NCBI GenBank assembly: GCA_965277595.1
Contig: CBDIDH010000001.1
Location: 1,736,001 to 1,800,000, forward strand
DNA: 64,000 nucleotides
Direction: 5' to 3'
Source: CBDIDH01 sp965277595
GTDB lineage: Bacteria; Planctomycetota; Planctomycetia; Isosphaerales; Isosphaeraceae
Part shown: in pieces, positions 1-8,776 of the stretch
Layout of the letters: every line of letters begins with the position of its first letter
How positions within the stretch are numbered: the first letter of the stretch is position 1
Notes under the pieces: model-generated
The model's input: the letters and a program-made list of their open reading frames with translations, nothing else
What the model was told of the DNA's origin: nothing
The model's database searches: none
Made by a program: the position numbers and the translations under genes

Positions 1-500
1 CCCGTGGCGTCGAGCGGGTCATCGGGAGCGAACGAGATCAGGTCGCCTCCGCCAAAGGCGGCGCCTCGCGAGGGAGTGTTGCCGACGGTGTTGGCGTTCG
101 CCCCGGCGCTGCGGTCGGCCGGACCCCCCATCGGCGGTGAGAGCAGATCACCCCCGGCCGCCGCGGCACCCACCATCGGCCTCGTGCCCACGGTGTCGAG
201 ATCAACCGGAGGCGTTGTGTTGGCGGGCGCCGAGACAATGTCGGGCTTCGGGGTGTTCAGTTTCGCGTTCACCGACTGGAGCTGCTGGCTTAACTGCTGA
301 TTCTGCTCCATCAGGCGCTGATTCATCGCCTCAAGCTTTTGAAGGCGTTCCTCGACCGACAGAGCCCGCTCAGGAACCGGTGAGGGAGGCACGGGGGCCG
401 GTTCTTGTGCCCTGACCTCGATTCCTCGCCCCATTGATAGGAGGAGCATCACGAGCCAGACAAGCGAGGATGGGCGTTCGCGGGCAGGCTTCGTCCGCAT
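1..500 (-). CDS. Exported coiled-coil protein, porin-like N-terminus (partial)
   Basis: The minus strand is open from an ATG at 498-500 to the left window edge, so only the N-terminal ~166 residues are visible. Residues 1-31 form a signal peptide (basic start, then LVWLVMLLLSM) with a likely cleavage after VRA before QEPAPV. A short coiled coil follows (VEERLQKLEAMNQRL, residues ~45-75), then a low-complexity Pro/Gly/Ala-rich linker. This order is known from planctomycete OprP/OprO-type porins, where a periplasmic coiled coil precedes the beta barrel, but the barrel lies outside the window. The porin identity is therefore an inference; another exported coiled-coil protein is equally possible. 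No strong Shine-Dalgarno sequence precedes the ATG. Confidence 0.6.
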   Translation of the reverse strand, partial: MRTKPARERPSSLVWLVMLLLSMGRGIEVRAQEPAPVPPSPVPERALSVEERLQKLEAMNQRLMEQNQQLSQQLQSVNAKLNTPKPDIVSAPANTTPPVDLDTVGTRPMVGAAAAGGDLLSPPMGGPADRSAGANANTVGNTPSRGAAFGGGDLISFAPDDPLDAT

Positions 501-657
501 GAAGTCGATTCCAAACAACGGGTTCAACCCACGGAAAAGACCGACTTGCGGTCCAGTTTCAGGAACAACTCCCTGATTATCGGTTCGTTCGGGTCGTGAG
601 GGTTACGTTGATTGGGTCGGCTTCTTTAATAGCACGAACAAAGGGGCTTGGATTGAC

Positions 658-1398
658 TCAGGACGTGGACGGACGCTTCACATAAACCTGGAACATGGTA
701 TGCTCGGGAGTGAAGCTCGCAATCGAATGGAAGTCGTTATTCTGGGACGGATTGCGCGTGAAGAAATTGACGTTCCACTGGTCGTCGGCGTGACCGTTCG
801 AGGGCAGATCGCTGAGCGGAACCGTCACCTTGACCACGTCCCCCTTGATCGATACGGCCGAGGCGTTCAGCGTTGTCGGCGTGGTTCCCGGCTGATTGGT
901 GGACTTCGACGTCGTCGCGACGGTTGCGTTGATGCTCTTGGTGGTGATCGTGACGTTGACGATCGCATCAAAGCGAATCCAGGGGCGGCCGGGGAAAGGA
1001 CCCGTCTTGCTCGCGCCGCCGCGATCGATCGCGAACGAGTAAACTGAGCCAAGCGCGGCCGAGGTCGGCTTTGAGACGATCGGCGCATCGACCGTCCCGG
1101 TAAGCACCAGGTTCTTGCCCGAAACCTGGGCCGTCGCCTGGATTCCGTTCAAATCCGGCCGTTTCGGACCATTGTAAAGCGGATAGAAATTCGCCCCTTT
1201 CTTCACGGCCAGGCCGTTACTGAAAAGAGGCTCGTTCGCTCGGGCGTCGGAGACATGGACGGGGGCGAACGTATTGCCATGCGGGATCACGAGATAACTC
1301 AAGACCACCCGGCCTTCAAGCGGCTCGCAGGCGATGGATTGACGCCGAAGGGAACGCTCGCGCCACGCTCGAAGGCCACGCGGGAACCAAAAAATCAT
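658..1398 (-). CDS. Exported protein with planctomycete extracellular N-terminal motif
   Basis: A 246-residue protein. Residues ~15-35 carry a basic stretch followed by EPLEGRVVLS, the motif typical of the Planc_extracel N-terminus in large planctomycete surface proteins. The rest is rich in Ser, Thr, Val and Asn with alternating hydrophobic residues (for example NLVLTGTVDAP and VVKVTVPLSDLP), as expected for a beta-sandwich. No catalytic motif is recognisable. It is probably a cell-surface or periplasmic protein of unknown function. It shares strand with the porin-like gene downstream, but the 157-bp gap says little about co-transcription. Confidence 0.7.
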   Translation of the reverse strand: MIFWFPRGLRAWRERSLRRQSIACEPLEGRVVLSYLVIPHGNTFAPVHVSDARANEPLFSNGLAVKKGANFYPLYNGPKRPDLNGIQATAQVSGKNLVLTGTVDAPIVSKPTSAALGSVYSFAIDRGGASKTGPFPGRPWIRFDAIVNVTITTKSINATVATTSKSTNQPGTTPTTLNASAVSIKGDVVKVTVPLSDLPSNGHADDQWNVNFFTRNPSQNNDFHSIASFTPEHTMFQVYVKRPSTS

Positions 1399-1581
1399 GG
1401 CCAGGCGCTCCGCAATCGTCCCGATTTACCAGGTCCGTCACGACCAAGCTCTGAAACGCGGAGGCGCGACAGCCCCCGCGCACGTCACCTCGGATAAATC
1501 GGGTCGCTCCAGGCTCATGAATCAAGAAATCCGACGATCGAGTCGTCCGAGGCTGAGCCTTGGTCCGGGAAATCTCGAAAA

Positions 1582-1812
1582 TTATCGGATCGGCAGGCGG
1601 GTCGAATGGGGCTGATAGGTTCGCGAGGGGGGAAGACGACGACGTCCGACGCCGATGACCTGACAGAGATACGCGATGGCGACGTGCTTCGTGACGTTGA
1701 GGCCGATGATTCCCAGCAGCAAGGAGACGCGAAAGAGCCAGAAATTCAAGGCGACGCAGGCGACCAGCAACAGCATCATCCCAAGACTGACCTGAAAACT
1801 CGGTCGTTCCAT
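1582..1812 (-). CDS. Small membrane protein of planctomycete type
   Basis: A 76-residue protein starting at the ATG at 1810-1812, which has an AGGG about five bases upstream on the minus strand. A longer reading from 1866 is possible but lacks a ribosome binding site. The N-terminus (MERPSFQVSLGMMLLLVA) is followed by one or two hydrophobic segments (residues ~10-50) and a basic tail with GRRR. Short proteins beginning with 'FQxSLxxMLLLV' are very common in planctomycete genomes and have no known function. It lies divergent to the nuo cluster. Confidence 0.6.
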   Translation of the reverse strand: MERPSFQVSLGMMLLLVACVALNFWLFRVSLLLGIIGLNVTKHVAIAYLCQVIGVGRRRLPPSRTYQPHSTRLPIR

Positions 1813-2015
1813 GATCCCTAGTATGGTCGTCGGGCCTCTCGCCGAAAAGGGCCGCCTTGGGAACATCGTCGTGACCCGACATTGTCAAGCCGGTCCCCTC
1901 TGGCGGAGTGGGGTCCGCCCGTTTAGGATAACCACGACCTCGGGGAAGGTCCACCGCGCCCGGCTCCGCCGAACGACCGATTCTTTCGCGAACCAACCCG
2001 GCCTCGTGCTAACGG
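1813..2015. promoter_or_regulatory. Divergent intergenic region upstream of the nuo cluster
   Basis: This 203-bp spacer separates the minus-strand small membrane protein from nuoBCD on the plus strand, so promoters for both must lie here or in the flanking coding sequence. I could not identify a convincing -35/-10 pair by eye. The call rests on gene orientation only. Confidence 0.35.
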
Positions 2016-4610
2016 ATGACCATGTCGACACCGACGATCACGCGACCGGAATGGAGTACCATCATCGATCCGGTGCTCCAGAAAGAGCTGGAGCAACACG
2101 TTCTCGTCACCTCCTGGGACAAACTCCTGGGGATGGTCGACACCGTGTATAACTGGGGGCGGCGTTCGAGCCTCTGGCCGCTCGGCTTCGGCCTCGCCTG
2201 CTGCGCCATCGAGATGATCTGCACCGCGTCGAGCCGGTTTGATATCGCCCGGTTCGGCGCCGAGGTCTTTCGAGGCTCGCCCCGCCAGGCCGACGTCATG
2301 ATCGTCTCGGGCACCGTCACCAAGACGATGATGCCGATGATCGCCCGCCTTTATGACCAGATGCCCGAGCCCAAATACGTGATGTCCATGGGCGCCTGCG
2401 CCACCGGCGGCGGCCCCTTCAAGGAAGGGTACAACGTCGTCTCCGGAATCGATAAGTACCTGCCCGTCGACGTCTATATCCCCGGCTGCCCGCCGACTCC
2501 TCAGGCCCTCTTGAACGGCCTGATCATGCTTCAGAAGAAGATCGACGGCGAAAAACTCGACATCCCCTTGATCGGCCGCAAAGGGACAACCCCCTGGTAT
2601 ACTGAGGTCGACCGCGACATTACCATCCCCGTCCTCGGCCCCGACCTGATCGACCTTCGGTTCGTCGAGCTAACCGCCGAACGCACCGCGCAAGGGCTCG
2701 TCGAGGCCCGCGAAGCCGACTTGCCCAAACCCCCCAAAATTCCCTCCTTTCGCCCCGAACCTGATCCCGCCGTTGAAGGCGAGGCTGGGAGCGATGCCCC
2801 CAAGGCCAAGCCTGGGAAGAAGGTTAAAAAAGCCGAAGCGCGGCCCTCGCTGGTCTGGCTCGGCGTTGAGGGCCTTGGCGAACTGGCGGCGCGGCTGAAT
2901 GAGCGTTTTGGCGTGGAAATGGTGTCGATTGTTCAGGCTGGATTGCTGGTTCAGCCGGAATCGTTGGTCGATATTTGCCTTTATCTGCGTGACGAGAACC
3001 CGATCAAGTACGATTATCTCGCCAGTCTTCAGAGTGTTCACTTTGAAGATTGCATCGAGGTCAACTATCAGATTGACTCGATCTCTAACCCCGGTTCCCT
3101 GATCGAGTTGCGCGTGCGGACAGCCGAGGCCGAGGGAGAAGGGGAAGTCCCCTCGGTGATCTCGGTCTGGAAAGGCGCTGATTTTCAGGAGCGCGAGGTT
3201 TACGACATGATGGGGGTCCGGTTCACCGGGCACCCCGAGTTGAAGCGGATCTTGATGTGGGACGGCTACGCCTACTGGCCTCTTCGCAAGGATTTTCTCG
3301 AACCCTATTACGAAGGACCGACCAAGGTCTTCGATAGCCGGGTCGAGGTCGGTCACGGCCGTCACTTCCGGTCCGAGGAAATCAATCCGCACGGCACGAA
3401 CCTCAAGGTTCCGCAAGACTTCGACGGCTGGGCCGGTTTGAACAGCTCCGACGACGCCAAGGGGAAAGACCTGATCCCCGGCGGCGTGCAGATCAGCGAG
3501 CTTGGTAGCGACCAGTTCGTCATCAGCATGGGACCGCAACACCCGAGCACGCACGGCGTTTTTCGGATGAATCTGCGGGTTGACGGCGAGACCGTCGTCG
3601 GCCTCAAGCCGGTCATGGGCTACATGCACCGCAACCACGAGAAGATCGGCGAGCGGAACACGTACCTGATGAACTTTCCGTTCACCGACCGGCTCGACTA
3701 TCTGACCAGCATGGGGAACAACTTCGGCTACGCCCTGGCCATCGAGCAACTGATGGGGGACGACGCCAGGCCCCCCGAACGCGCCGAGTATATCCGGGTC
3801 ATCATGGCCGAGTTGACCCGCGTCGCGAGTCATATGTGGTCGATCGGCTTCCTTCTCAACGACCTCGGCGCCTTTTTCACCCCCGCGCTTTACGCGATCG
3901 AGGAGCGCGAGTTGATCCTCGACCTCTTCGAGTGGGCGGCCGGCAGCCGGATGATGTGCAATTACTTCCGCTTTGGCGGTGTCGCCTTTGATCTTCCTCC
4001 CGGCTGGATCGAGCGTTGTCGGGGGATCGTCAACGACCGCCTCGCCGGGAAAATCGACGAGCTTGACAGATATCTCTCGGGCAACGAGATCGTTCTCGAC
4101 CGTTGCAAGGGAGTCGGCGTCCTGACCCGCGCCCAGGCGATTGACCTTTCGACGGCTGGTCCCGTCCTTCGCGCCTCCGGCGTCGACTACGACATTCGCC
4201 GGGCCGCGCCTTACAGCATCTACGACCGGTTCGAGTTCGACGTCGTGACGACCAACAACGGCGATCTTTACGACCGTTACCTTGTCCGCCTTCAGGAGAT
4301 GCGCGAAAGCGTTCGGATCTTGCAGCAGGCGGTCAAGGACATTCCCGGCGGTCCCTTCATCGCCGGCAAGAAGAGCTATCAGATCAAGGTTCCGGCGGGC
4401 GAGGCGTATTCGCGCGTGGAAAACCCGAAGGGCGAACTCGGCTTTTATGTCGTTTCCGACGGGTCGGCCACGGCGTATCGGTATCACGTTCGGAGCCCCA
4501 GTTTCATCAACCTGACCGCCCTTGAGCCGATGTGCCTCGGGCACACGATCGCCGACGTCGTCGGGATTCTCGGCAGCCTGGACATCGTGCTCGGGGAGGT
4601 TGATCGGTAA
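2016..4610 (+). CDS. nuoBCD: NADH-quinone oxidoreductase subunits B, C and D fused
   Basis: An 864-residue triple fusion of the peripheral-arm core of complex I. Residues ~1-200 are NuoB, with the N2 cluster ligands visible as LACCAIE, MGACATGG and GCPPTP. Residues ~275-435 are NuoC (YDYLASLQSVHF, FQEREVYDMMGVRFTGHP, PLRKDF). Residues ~500-864 are NuoD (SMGPQHPSTHGVFR, MGYMHRNHEKI, C-terminal GSLDIVLGEVDR). A charged linker rich in Lys, Pro and Ala (~230-275) joins B to C, and a shorter one joins C to D. There is no stop or restart between the parts. An ATG three codons downstream of the chosen start (MTMS) is also possible. NuoCD fusions are well known; a continuous BCD chain is less usual. 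First gene of the plus-strand nuo cluster. Confidence 0.95.
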   Translation: MTMSTPTITRPEWSTIIDPVLQKELEQHVLVTSWDKLLGMVDTVYNWGRRSSLWPLGFGLACCAIEMICTASSRFDIARFGAEVFRGSPRQADVMIVSGTVTKTMMPMIARLYDQMPEPKYVMSMGACATGGGPFKEGYNVVSGIDKYLPVDVYIPGCPPTPQALLNGLIMLQKKIDGEKLDIPLIGRKGTTPWYTEVDRDITIPVLGPDLIDLRFVELTAERTAQGLVEAREADLPKPPKIPSFRPEPDPAVEGEAGSDAPKAKPGKKVKKAEARPSLVWLGVEGLGELAARLNERFGVEMVSIVQAGLLVQPESLVDICLYLRDENPIKYDYLASLQSVHFEDCIEVNYQIDSISNPGSLIELRVRTAEAEGEGEVPSVISVWKGADFQEREVYDMMGVRFTGHPELKRILMWDGYAYWPLRKDFLEPYYEGPTKVFDSRVEVGHGRHFRSEEINPHGTNLKVPQDFDGWAGLNSSDDAKGKDLIPGGVQISELGSDQFVISMGPQHPSTHGVFRMNLRVDGETVVGLKPVMGYMHRNHEKIGERNTYLMNFPFTDRLDYLTSMGNNFGYALAIEQLMGDDARPPERAEYIRVIMAELTRVASHMWSIGFLLNDLGAFFTPALYAIEERELILDLFEWAAGSRMMCNYFRFGGVAFDLPPGWIERCRGIVNDRLAGKIDELDRYLSGNEIVLDRCKGVGVLTRAQAIDLSTAGPVLRASGVDYDIRRAAPYSIYDRFEFDVVTTNNGDLYDRYLVRLQEMRESVRILQQAVKDIPGGPFIAGKKSYQIKVPAGEAYSRVENPKGELGFYVVSDGSATAYRYHVRSPSFINLTALEPMCLGHTIADVVGILGSLDIVLGEVDR

Positions 4611-4750
4611 GAACTGATTGAATGATTTCAGGGAATGGGCGGGGGACGTTGAACCCTTGAGGATTAGGATGCTTCGACCTTGAGCTCTCGGGAGGTTCTT
4701 CGTCGACTTGCGGATGACGGAGTTCCACAAACGGGGATAGAGCTTTTGCA

Positions 4751-5080
4751 ATGAGGGCCGATCTGGACCTGGAATCGGAGAGACGACAACGGTTCGCGGA
4801 CCTGACAACCGAGAAGACTCCGAACTGGGAAGAGCAATTTGAACCGGGTTCCTCGGGCTGCCATGAGTTTCTTGACCGTACGTTCATGATTGCGGATCAG
4901 GTTGGTCGGTATCTTCTTGAGCATCCTTCATGCGTCCTCGACGCGGAGTGGTTTGCCCTGGCTAACCGCGCGGCCACGGCCCTGAATGAACTTTATCAAA
5001 AGGTCGGCGCGGCCCATCTGGATGACAGCCCATCGACCAACCGCCGCGAGTCATCGGCCCCTTTGAGTCTTGAGCCTTGA
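4751..5080 (+). CDS. Small hypothetical protein inside the nuo cluster
   Basis: A 109-residue soluble protein with no signal peptide or membrane segment. The core (residues ~35-90) is predicted helical and contains CHEFLDRTFMIADQV, a conserved-looking LLEHPSC segment and ALNELYQKVGA. The N-terminus is acidic and the C-terminal ~20 residues are Ser/Pro rich. It lies 140 bp after nuoBCD and 16 bp before nuoI on the same strand, so it is probably co-transcribed with complex I genes. I recognise no catalytic motif and assign no function. A role in complex I assembly or regulation is a guess from position. Confidence 0.65.
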   Translation: MRADLDLESERRQRFADLTTEKTPNWEEQFEPGSSGCHEFLDRTFMIADQVGRYLLEHPSCVLDAEWFALANRAATALNELYQKVGAAHLDDSPSTNRRESSAPLSLEP

Positions 5081-5096
5081 GAGAGGTACCCCTTCC

Positions 5097-5816
5097 ATGA
5101 GCTTTGGCGCTGGACTCGTCACCGGCCACCTTGTCACGCTCCGGCGGTTTCTATTGACCTTCTGGCGCGACATCCGCAACGGGACCGGCTTTTCCAGGCG
5201 CGGCGGCGGCCACCAGATTTTCGACCTCTGGCGGTGGAACAAGTCCGAGCGCGGCAAGGAACCGGTCATCCAGCAGAACGCGACGACCGACGGCCTCTTC
5301 ACCGTCGAATATCCCGACGAGCGTCTGCCCGTTTACGAGCGGTTTCGCGTCCTGCCGATGCTCGTTTACGACGATGACGACGGCAACGTCCGCTGCACCT
5401 CATGTAACATCTGCGCCAAGGTTTGCCCCCCTCAGTGCATCTGGATGACCCAGGCGAAGGGGACCAAGGGGGTCGTCCCGCTCCCCGAAGAGTTCTTCAT
5501 CGACATGGACGTCTGCATGAACTGCGGGCTTTGCTCCGAGTACTGTCCCTTCGATGCGATCAAGATGGATCAGAATTTTGAGCTCTCGAACTATGAGCGG
5601 CAGCAGACGCATATTTACTCGCTCCAGGATCTGCTCGTCTCCAGCGAATATTACTCGAAGACGCATCCCGAAGCCTGGGCGAGCGCCGATGAGGTGACCG
5701 AGCGCGGCAAGGTCGCCAAGAAGAAGGACCAGCGCCTGCAAAAAGCCCTGGCCGCGACCGCCAAGGCCCCGGCACCTCCGAAGACCGCAAAGCCCGTGAC
5801 GGCCGAACAGACCTGA
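5097..5816 (+). CDS. nuoI: NADH-quinone oxidoreductase subunit I
   Basis: A 239-residue ferredoxin-like subunit carrying clusters N6a and N6b of complex I. Both ligand sets are present: CTSCNICAKVCPP (from about residue 100) and CMNCGLCSEYCPF (from about 140). An ATG nine codons upstream exists, but GAGAGG at 5081-5086 is correctly spaced for the ATG at 5097. The N-terminus (LRRFLLTFWRDI) matches the amphipathic membrane-contact helix of the family. The C-terminal ~50 residues form a Lys/Ala/Pro-rich extension beyond the usual NuoI length. Confidence 0.95.
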   Translation: MSFGAGLVTGHLVTLRRFLLTFWRDIRNGTGFSRRGGGHQIFDLWRWNKSERGKEPVIQQNATTDGLFTVEYPDERLPVYERFRVLPMLVYDDDDGNVRCTSCNICAKVCPPQCIWMTQAKGTKGVVPLPEEFFIDMDVCMNCGLCSEYCPFDAIKMDQNFELSNYERQQTHIYSLQDLLVSSEYYSKTHPEAWASADEVTERGKVAKKKDQRLQKALAATAKAPAPPKTAKPVTAEQT

Positions 5817-5977
5817 TCGAACTTCAGAGAGGCCCGGACGTGGATGCCGAAGCGGTAGGCCCTTGCCGACCCTGACCGACCGCCATTAAGATGTCGCCTC
5901 CGAACCCCATACCCCTTGATCGCCGGACGCCGGGCCTCCTGAAACGCAGGCGGCGGCGACCGCGGAAAAGGCCCACG

Positions 5978-6253
5978 ATGATTCCCAAGGCTCCCGAACC
6001 GAAGTACGTCGCGGGCTCTCGACTTCGCGTGACCCAGCACGTCCGCGTCGGCCACCGCCAGTGGACGACGCAGGTCGAAGGGGTTGTCGAAAAAGAAGGC
6101 TATCGGCCCATCGGCGGCATGGAAATGGGCGGCAAGGCGTCGTACTGCCTTCAGCCGACTCTTCGGCTCCGGCGCGACGATGGCGAGGTTACCGTCGTCA
6201 CCGTCGATGAGGCCACGCTGGTCGAGTCTGTCTCCGTCGCACAGGGGGCCTGA
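5978..6253 (+). CDS. Small hypothetical protein inside the nuo cluster
   Basis: A 91-residue protein from the ATG at 5978, preceded by GGAAAAGG; a longer reading from 5891 adds only an Arg/Pro-rich stretch. It looks like a small beta-barrel: RLRVTQHVRVGHRQWTTQVE, GVVEKEGYRP, LRLRRDDGEVTVVTVDEAT. Similar short beta-rich proteins with the order 'VxQ..WTTxVEG.V' are known from planctomycetes, without assigned function. It starts about 160 bp after nuoI and ends seven bases before nuoA, so it belongs to the same transcription unit. Confidence 0.65.
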   Translation: MIPKAPEPKYVAGSRLRVTQHVRVGHRQWTTQVEGVVEKEGYRPIGGMEMGGKASYCLQPTLRLRRDDGEVTVVTVDEATLVESVSVAQGA

Positions 6254-6260
6254 TTGACGC

Positions 6261-6620
6261 ATGATCGTCTATAACTACCTCTTCATCGGCGCGCTCCTGC
6301 TCACGGCGATCGCCTTCGCGCTGGCCCCCTTGATGATCGTCTTCCTCGTCGCCCCTCGGAAACGGTCGCGCTCGAAGTCGGACATTTACGAATGCGGCGT
6401 CAAGACTTACGGCGAAACCTGGGTTCGATTCCGCATCCAGTATTACATTTATGCCCTGATGTTCGTGCTCTTTGATATCGAGACGGTTTTTCTGTATCCG
6501 TGGGCTGTCAGTTATGCGGGGCTCGGACCGTTCGCCCTGGTGGAGATGACGGTTTTCCTGGCGATTCTCTCGGCGGGCCTGGCGTATGCCTGGGCGAAGG
6601 GTGTTCTTCGCTGGGTCTGA
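6261..6620 (+). CDS. nuoA: NADH-quinone oxidoreductase subunit A
   Basis: A 119-residue membrane subunit of complex I with three hydrophobic segments (residues ~7-30, 62-82, 90-112). The family signatures SDIYECGVKTYG and the acidic FDIETVFLYPWA are present, and the length matches the family. In most bacteria nuoA opens the operon; here it sits fourth or later, behind nuoBCD and nuoI, so the order is rearranged. It is followed by nuoH after 65 bp. Confidence 0.95.
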   Translation: MIVYNYLFIGALLLTAIAFALAPLMIVFLVAPRKRSRSKSDIYECGVKTYGETWVRFRIQYYIYALMFVLFDIETVFLYPWAVSYAGLGPFALVEMTVFLAILSAGLAYAWAKGVLRWV

Positions 6621-6685
6621 GATCCGCTGTGGGATGGTCGGGGCCGGTCGTGTTGCGTTGAGTTGAGTGAGGGGGGAGAGCACGG

Positions 6686-7975
6686 GTGAACGACGTGATG
6701 CTCTGGGGCCAGTCGCCCTATGTCAACCTGGACGCGATGACCCTTGCCGGCTGGGCCGCCTGGCTCCTCGTCGGCTTTTTCGGGGTCTTTCCCGGGATCG
6801 TCGCGTACATGGTCTGGGGCGAGCGGAAGGTCGCCGCGCGGTTTCAGGATCGGATCGGCCCGAACCGGGTCGGCCCGCTCGGCCTCTTGCAGCCGATCGC
6901 CGACGCCATCAAGCTGATCACCAAGGAAAGCATTGTCCCGGGCGCGGCGGATCGCTGGGTCCACCTGCTGGCGCCGGTCCTGATCCTGATCTCGGCCTTT
7001 CTGGTGCTGGCGGTGATCCCCTTCGGCGTCGGCATGGCCCCCGTGAATTTGACCTCGGGGATGATCTACCTGGTGGCCGTCTCGTCGCTCTCTCCCCTGG
7101 GAATCTTCCTCGCGGGCTGGTCGAGCCGGAACAAGTATTCGTTGCTCGGGGCGATGCGGTCGGTCGCTCAGCTTGTTTCTTACGAGATTCCGCAGGTTCT
7201 CTCGACGATTCCGATCGTCCTCTGGGCGGGAAGTCTGAGCCTGGTCACGATCTTCGACCGGCAGTTGGAATACGGTTGGTTCGTCTTCTCGCCGCCGGGT
7301 CTGCTGGCCTTCGTGATCCTTCTGATTTCCAGCATCGCCGAGGTGAACCGAACGCCTTTCGACCTGCCCGAGGCGGAGTCGGAGATCATTGCCGGCTATC
7401 ACACGGAATACTCGGGGATGAGGTTCGGGCTCTTCTTTCTGGCCGAATACATGAGCGTTTTCGGGGTCAGTTGCCTGGGAACCGTGCTCTTTCTCGGCGG
7501 CGGCTCGATTGTTCCTTTTCCGCCCTTGAGTGAGTTTCCCGTGACCATTCTGGGGCCGACGCTCTTCTCGCACGTTTTGGTCAACGCGATCTTGTTCTCA
7601 GTCTTTCTGGCGAAGGTGAGCGGGTTCATCTTCCTGATGTTCTGGATTCGTGTCACCCTGCCCCGGATGCGGGTGGACCGGCTCATGAACTTCGCCTGGA
7701 AGTATCTGGTGCCGATGAGCATTGTGAACGTCCTGATCTCGGCGATCTGGTTTGAGCTGGTCCTGAGGCCGGGCCGCGTCTTTTTCAGTTCGGAATATCT
7801 GTCAACGGGCGTGATCAACTGGCTGATCGGCTGGGGGGTGACCGGCCCCGCCGTGCTCTTCCTCGTCTGGTTCGTGATCTGGTTCAACCGCAAGGTGCGG
7901 TCGGCCGGTGAAGAGGTGCCGTCGGTCACGCACGGTCCCAGGGTCACGACGACCGAGGCGATCGGCGCGCGCTGA
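6686..7975 (+). CDS. nuoH: NADH-quinone oxidoreductase subunit H
   Basis: A 429-residue multi-spanning subunit that forms the quinone-binding site with NuoB and NuoD. Family motifs are clear: ERKVAARFQDRIGPNRVG, NRTPFDLPEAESEI and EYSGMRFGLFFLAEY. The start is the GTG at 6686, chosen because a strong GGGGGGAG lies eight bases upstream; an ATG at 6698 is a weaker alternative. It has at least eight hydrophobic segments and a charged C-terminal tail. Confidence 0.95.
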   Translation: MNDVMLWGQSPYVNLDAMTLAGWAAWLLVGFFGVFPGIVAYMVWGERKVAARFQDRIGPNRVGPLGLLQPIADAIKLITKESIVPGAADRWVHLLAPVLILISAFLVLAVIPFGVGMAPVNLTSGMIYLVAVSSLSPLGIFLAGWSSRNKYSLLGAMRSVAQLVSYEIPQVLSTIPIVLWAGSLSLVTIFDRQLEYGWFVFSPPGLLAFVILLISSIAEVNRTPFDLPEAESEIIAGYHTEYSGMRFGLFFLAEYMSVFGVSCLGTVLFLGGGSIVPFPPLSEFPVTILGPTLFSHVLVNAILFSVFLAKVSGFIFLMFWIRVTLPRMRVDRLMNFAWKYLVPMSIVNVLISAIWFELVLRPGRVFFSSEYLSTGVINWLIGWGVTGPAVLFLVWFVIWFNRKVRSAGEEVPSVTHGPRVTTTEAIGAR

Positions 7976-8044
7976 AATCACGACTTGACAGGTCGGTCGG
8001 TCGGTCGGATCGAAAACCCAAAACGGGTTCGGAGTCGCAACAAC

Positions 8045-8737
8045 GTGAGTCAGCCTCTCTTTCTGGTGATCTCGACGCTCGGCCTCCTCGCCGCACTGGG
8101 AACGGTGCTGGCGCGGAACCTCGTCCACGCGGCGCTTTACCTCGTCGCCTTCTTCTTCATCGTCGCCTGTCAGTTCGTCATGCTCGAAGCCGACTTTCTG
8201 GCCGCGATACAGGTTCTTGTCTACATCGGCGCCGTCTCGATCCTGCTGATGTTCGGCATCATGCTCACGCGCAACGTTCAGGGGGACGTGACGACGTCGA
8301 TCCCCCGAGGCTGGATCATCCCCGCGCTCCTGGCGACGCTCGGCCTCTTCTTCGTCCTCTGCTTCGGGATCAACAATCACGTCGGCCTCCGCGGACAGAG
8401 TTTCTCCTGGTCCGCCTCGATCCGACGTCCAACGATTGGCGGCGAACCTCGAAGCGGCTTTGTCGACTCGCCGAGGACACTCGCCGTCAACACGATGGGT
8501 AAGACCGTCGGTGTCGAGATGATGACCCGATACGTCTTGCCGTTCGAGGTCGCCGGCCTGATGCTCACCGCCGCGCTCGTCGGGGCGATCGCCCTGGCCC
8601 AGCGCGACGCCGGTGACGAAAACCTGCCGCGCGACGGTCGAGCCCCCGCGCGGTCGGGTGCCCTCGTGAACGGTCAGAACGGAAGCCCGCATGACCCCGA
8701 TGAGTTGCTGGTTTCCAGTCCCCCCAAGAGCGTTTGA
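8045..8737 (+). CDS. nuoJ: NADH-quinone oxidoreductase subunit J
   Basis: A 230-residue membrane subunit of complex I. The conserved block LEADFLAAIQVLVYIGAVSI around the third membrane segment identifies it. The start is taken as the GTG at 8045, where the protein begins directly with the first membrane helix (SQPLFLVISTLGLLAAL) and GGAG lies upstream. An in-frame TTG at 7985 would add 20 basic residues and is less likely. Between the fourth and fifth membrane segments lies a longer loop (~residues 110-160) than in small NuoJ proteins. The tail of about 45 residues is hydrophilic. Confidence 0.93.
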   Translation: MSQPLFLVISTLGLLAALGTVLARNLVHAALYLVAFFFIVACQFVMLEADFLAAIQVLVYIGAVSILLMFGIMLTRNVQGDVTTSIPRGWIIPALLATLGLFFVLCFGINNHVGLRGQSFSWSASIRRPTIGGEPRSGFVDSPRTLAVNTMGKTVGVEMMTRYVLPFEVAGLMLTAALVGAIALAQRDAGDENLPRDGRAPARSGALVNGQNGSPHDPDELLVSSPPKSV

Positions 8738-8776
8738 TGGCATCCGACGCGACAAGCCGAGGCGAAGGGTCCGACG

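Noticed and set aside
4..300. 98-codon plus-strand frame at the left edge
   Set aside because: The minus strand there encodes a signal peptide and coiled coil in a continuous frame; the plus frame is its shadow.
1316..1996. 226-codon minus-strand frame between the exported protein and nuoBCD
   Set aside because: It overlaps the better supported small membrane protein and the exported protein in another frame and has low-complexity Arg-rich sequence.
2670..4808. 712-codon open frame antisense to nuoBCD
   Set aside because: It mirrors the strongly conserved nuoBCD reading frame; long antisense frames are expected in GC-rich genes. No homology or ribosome binding site.
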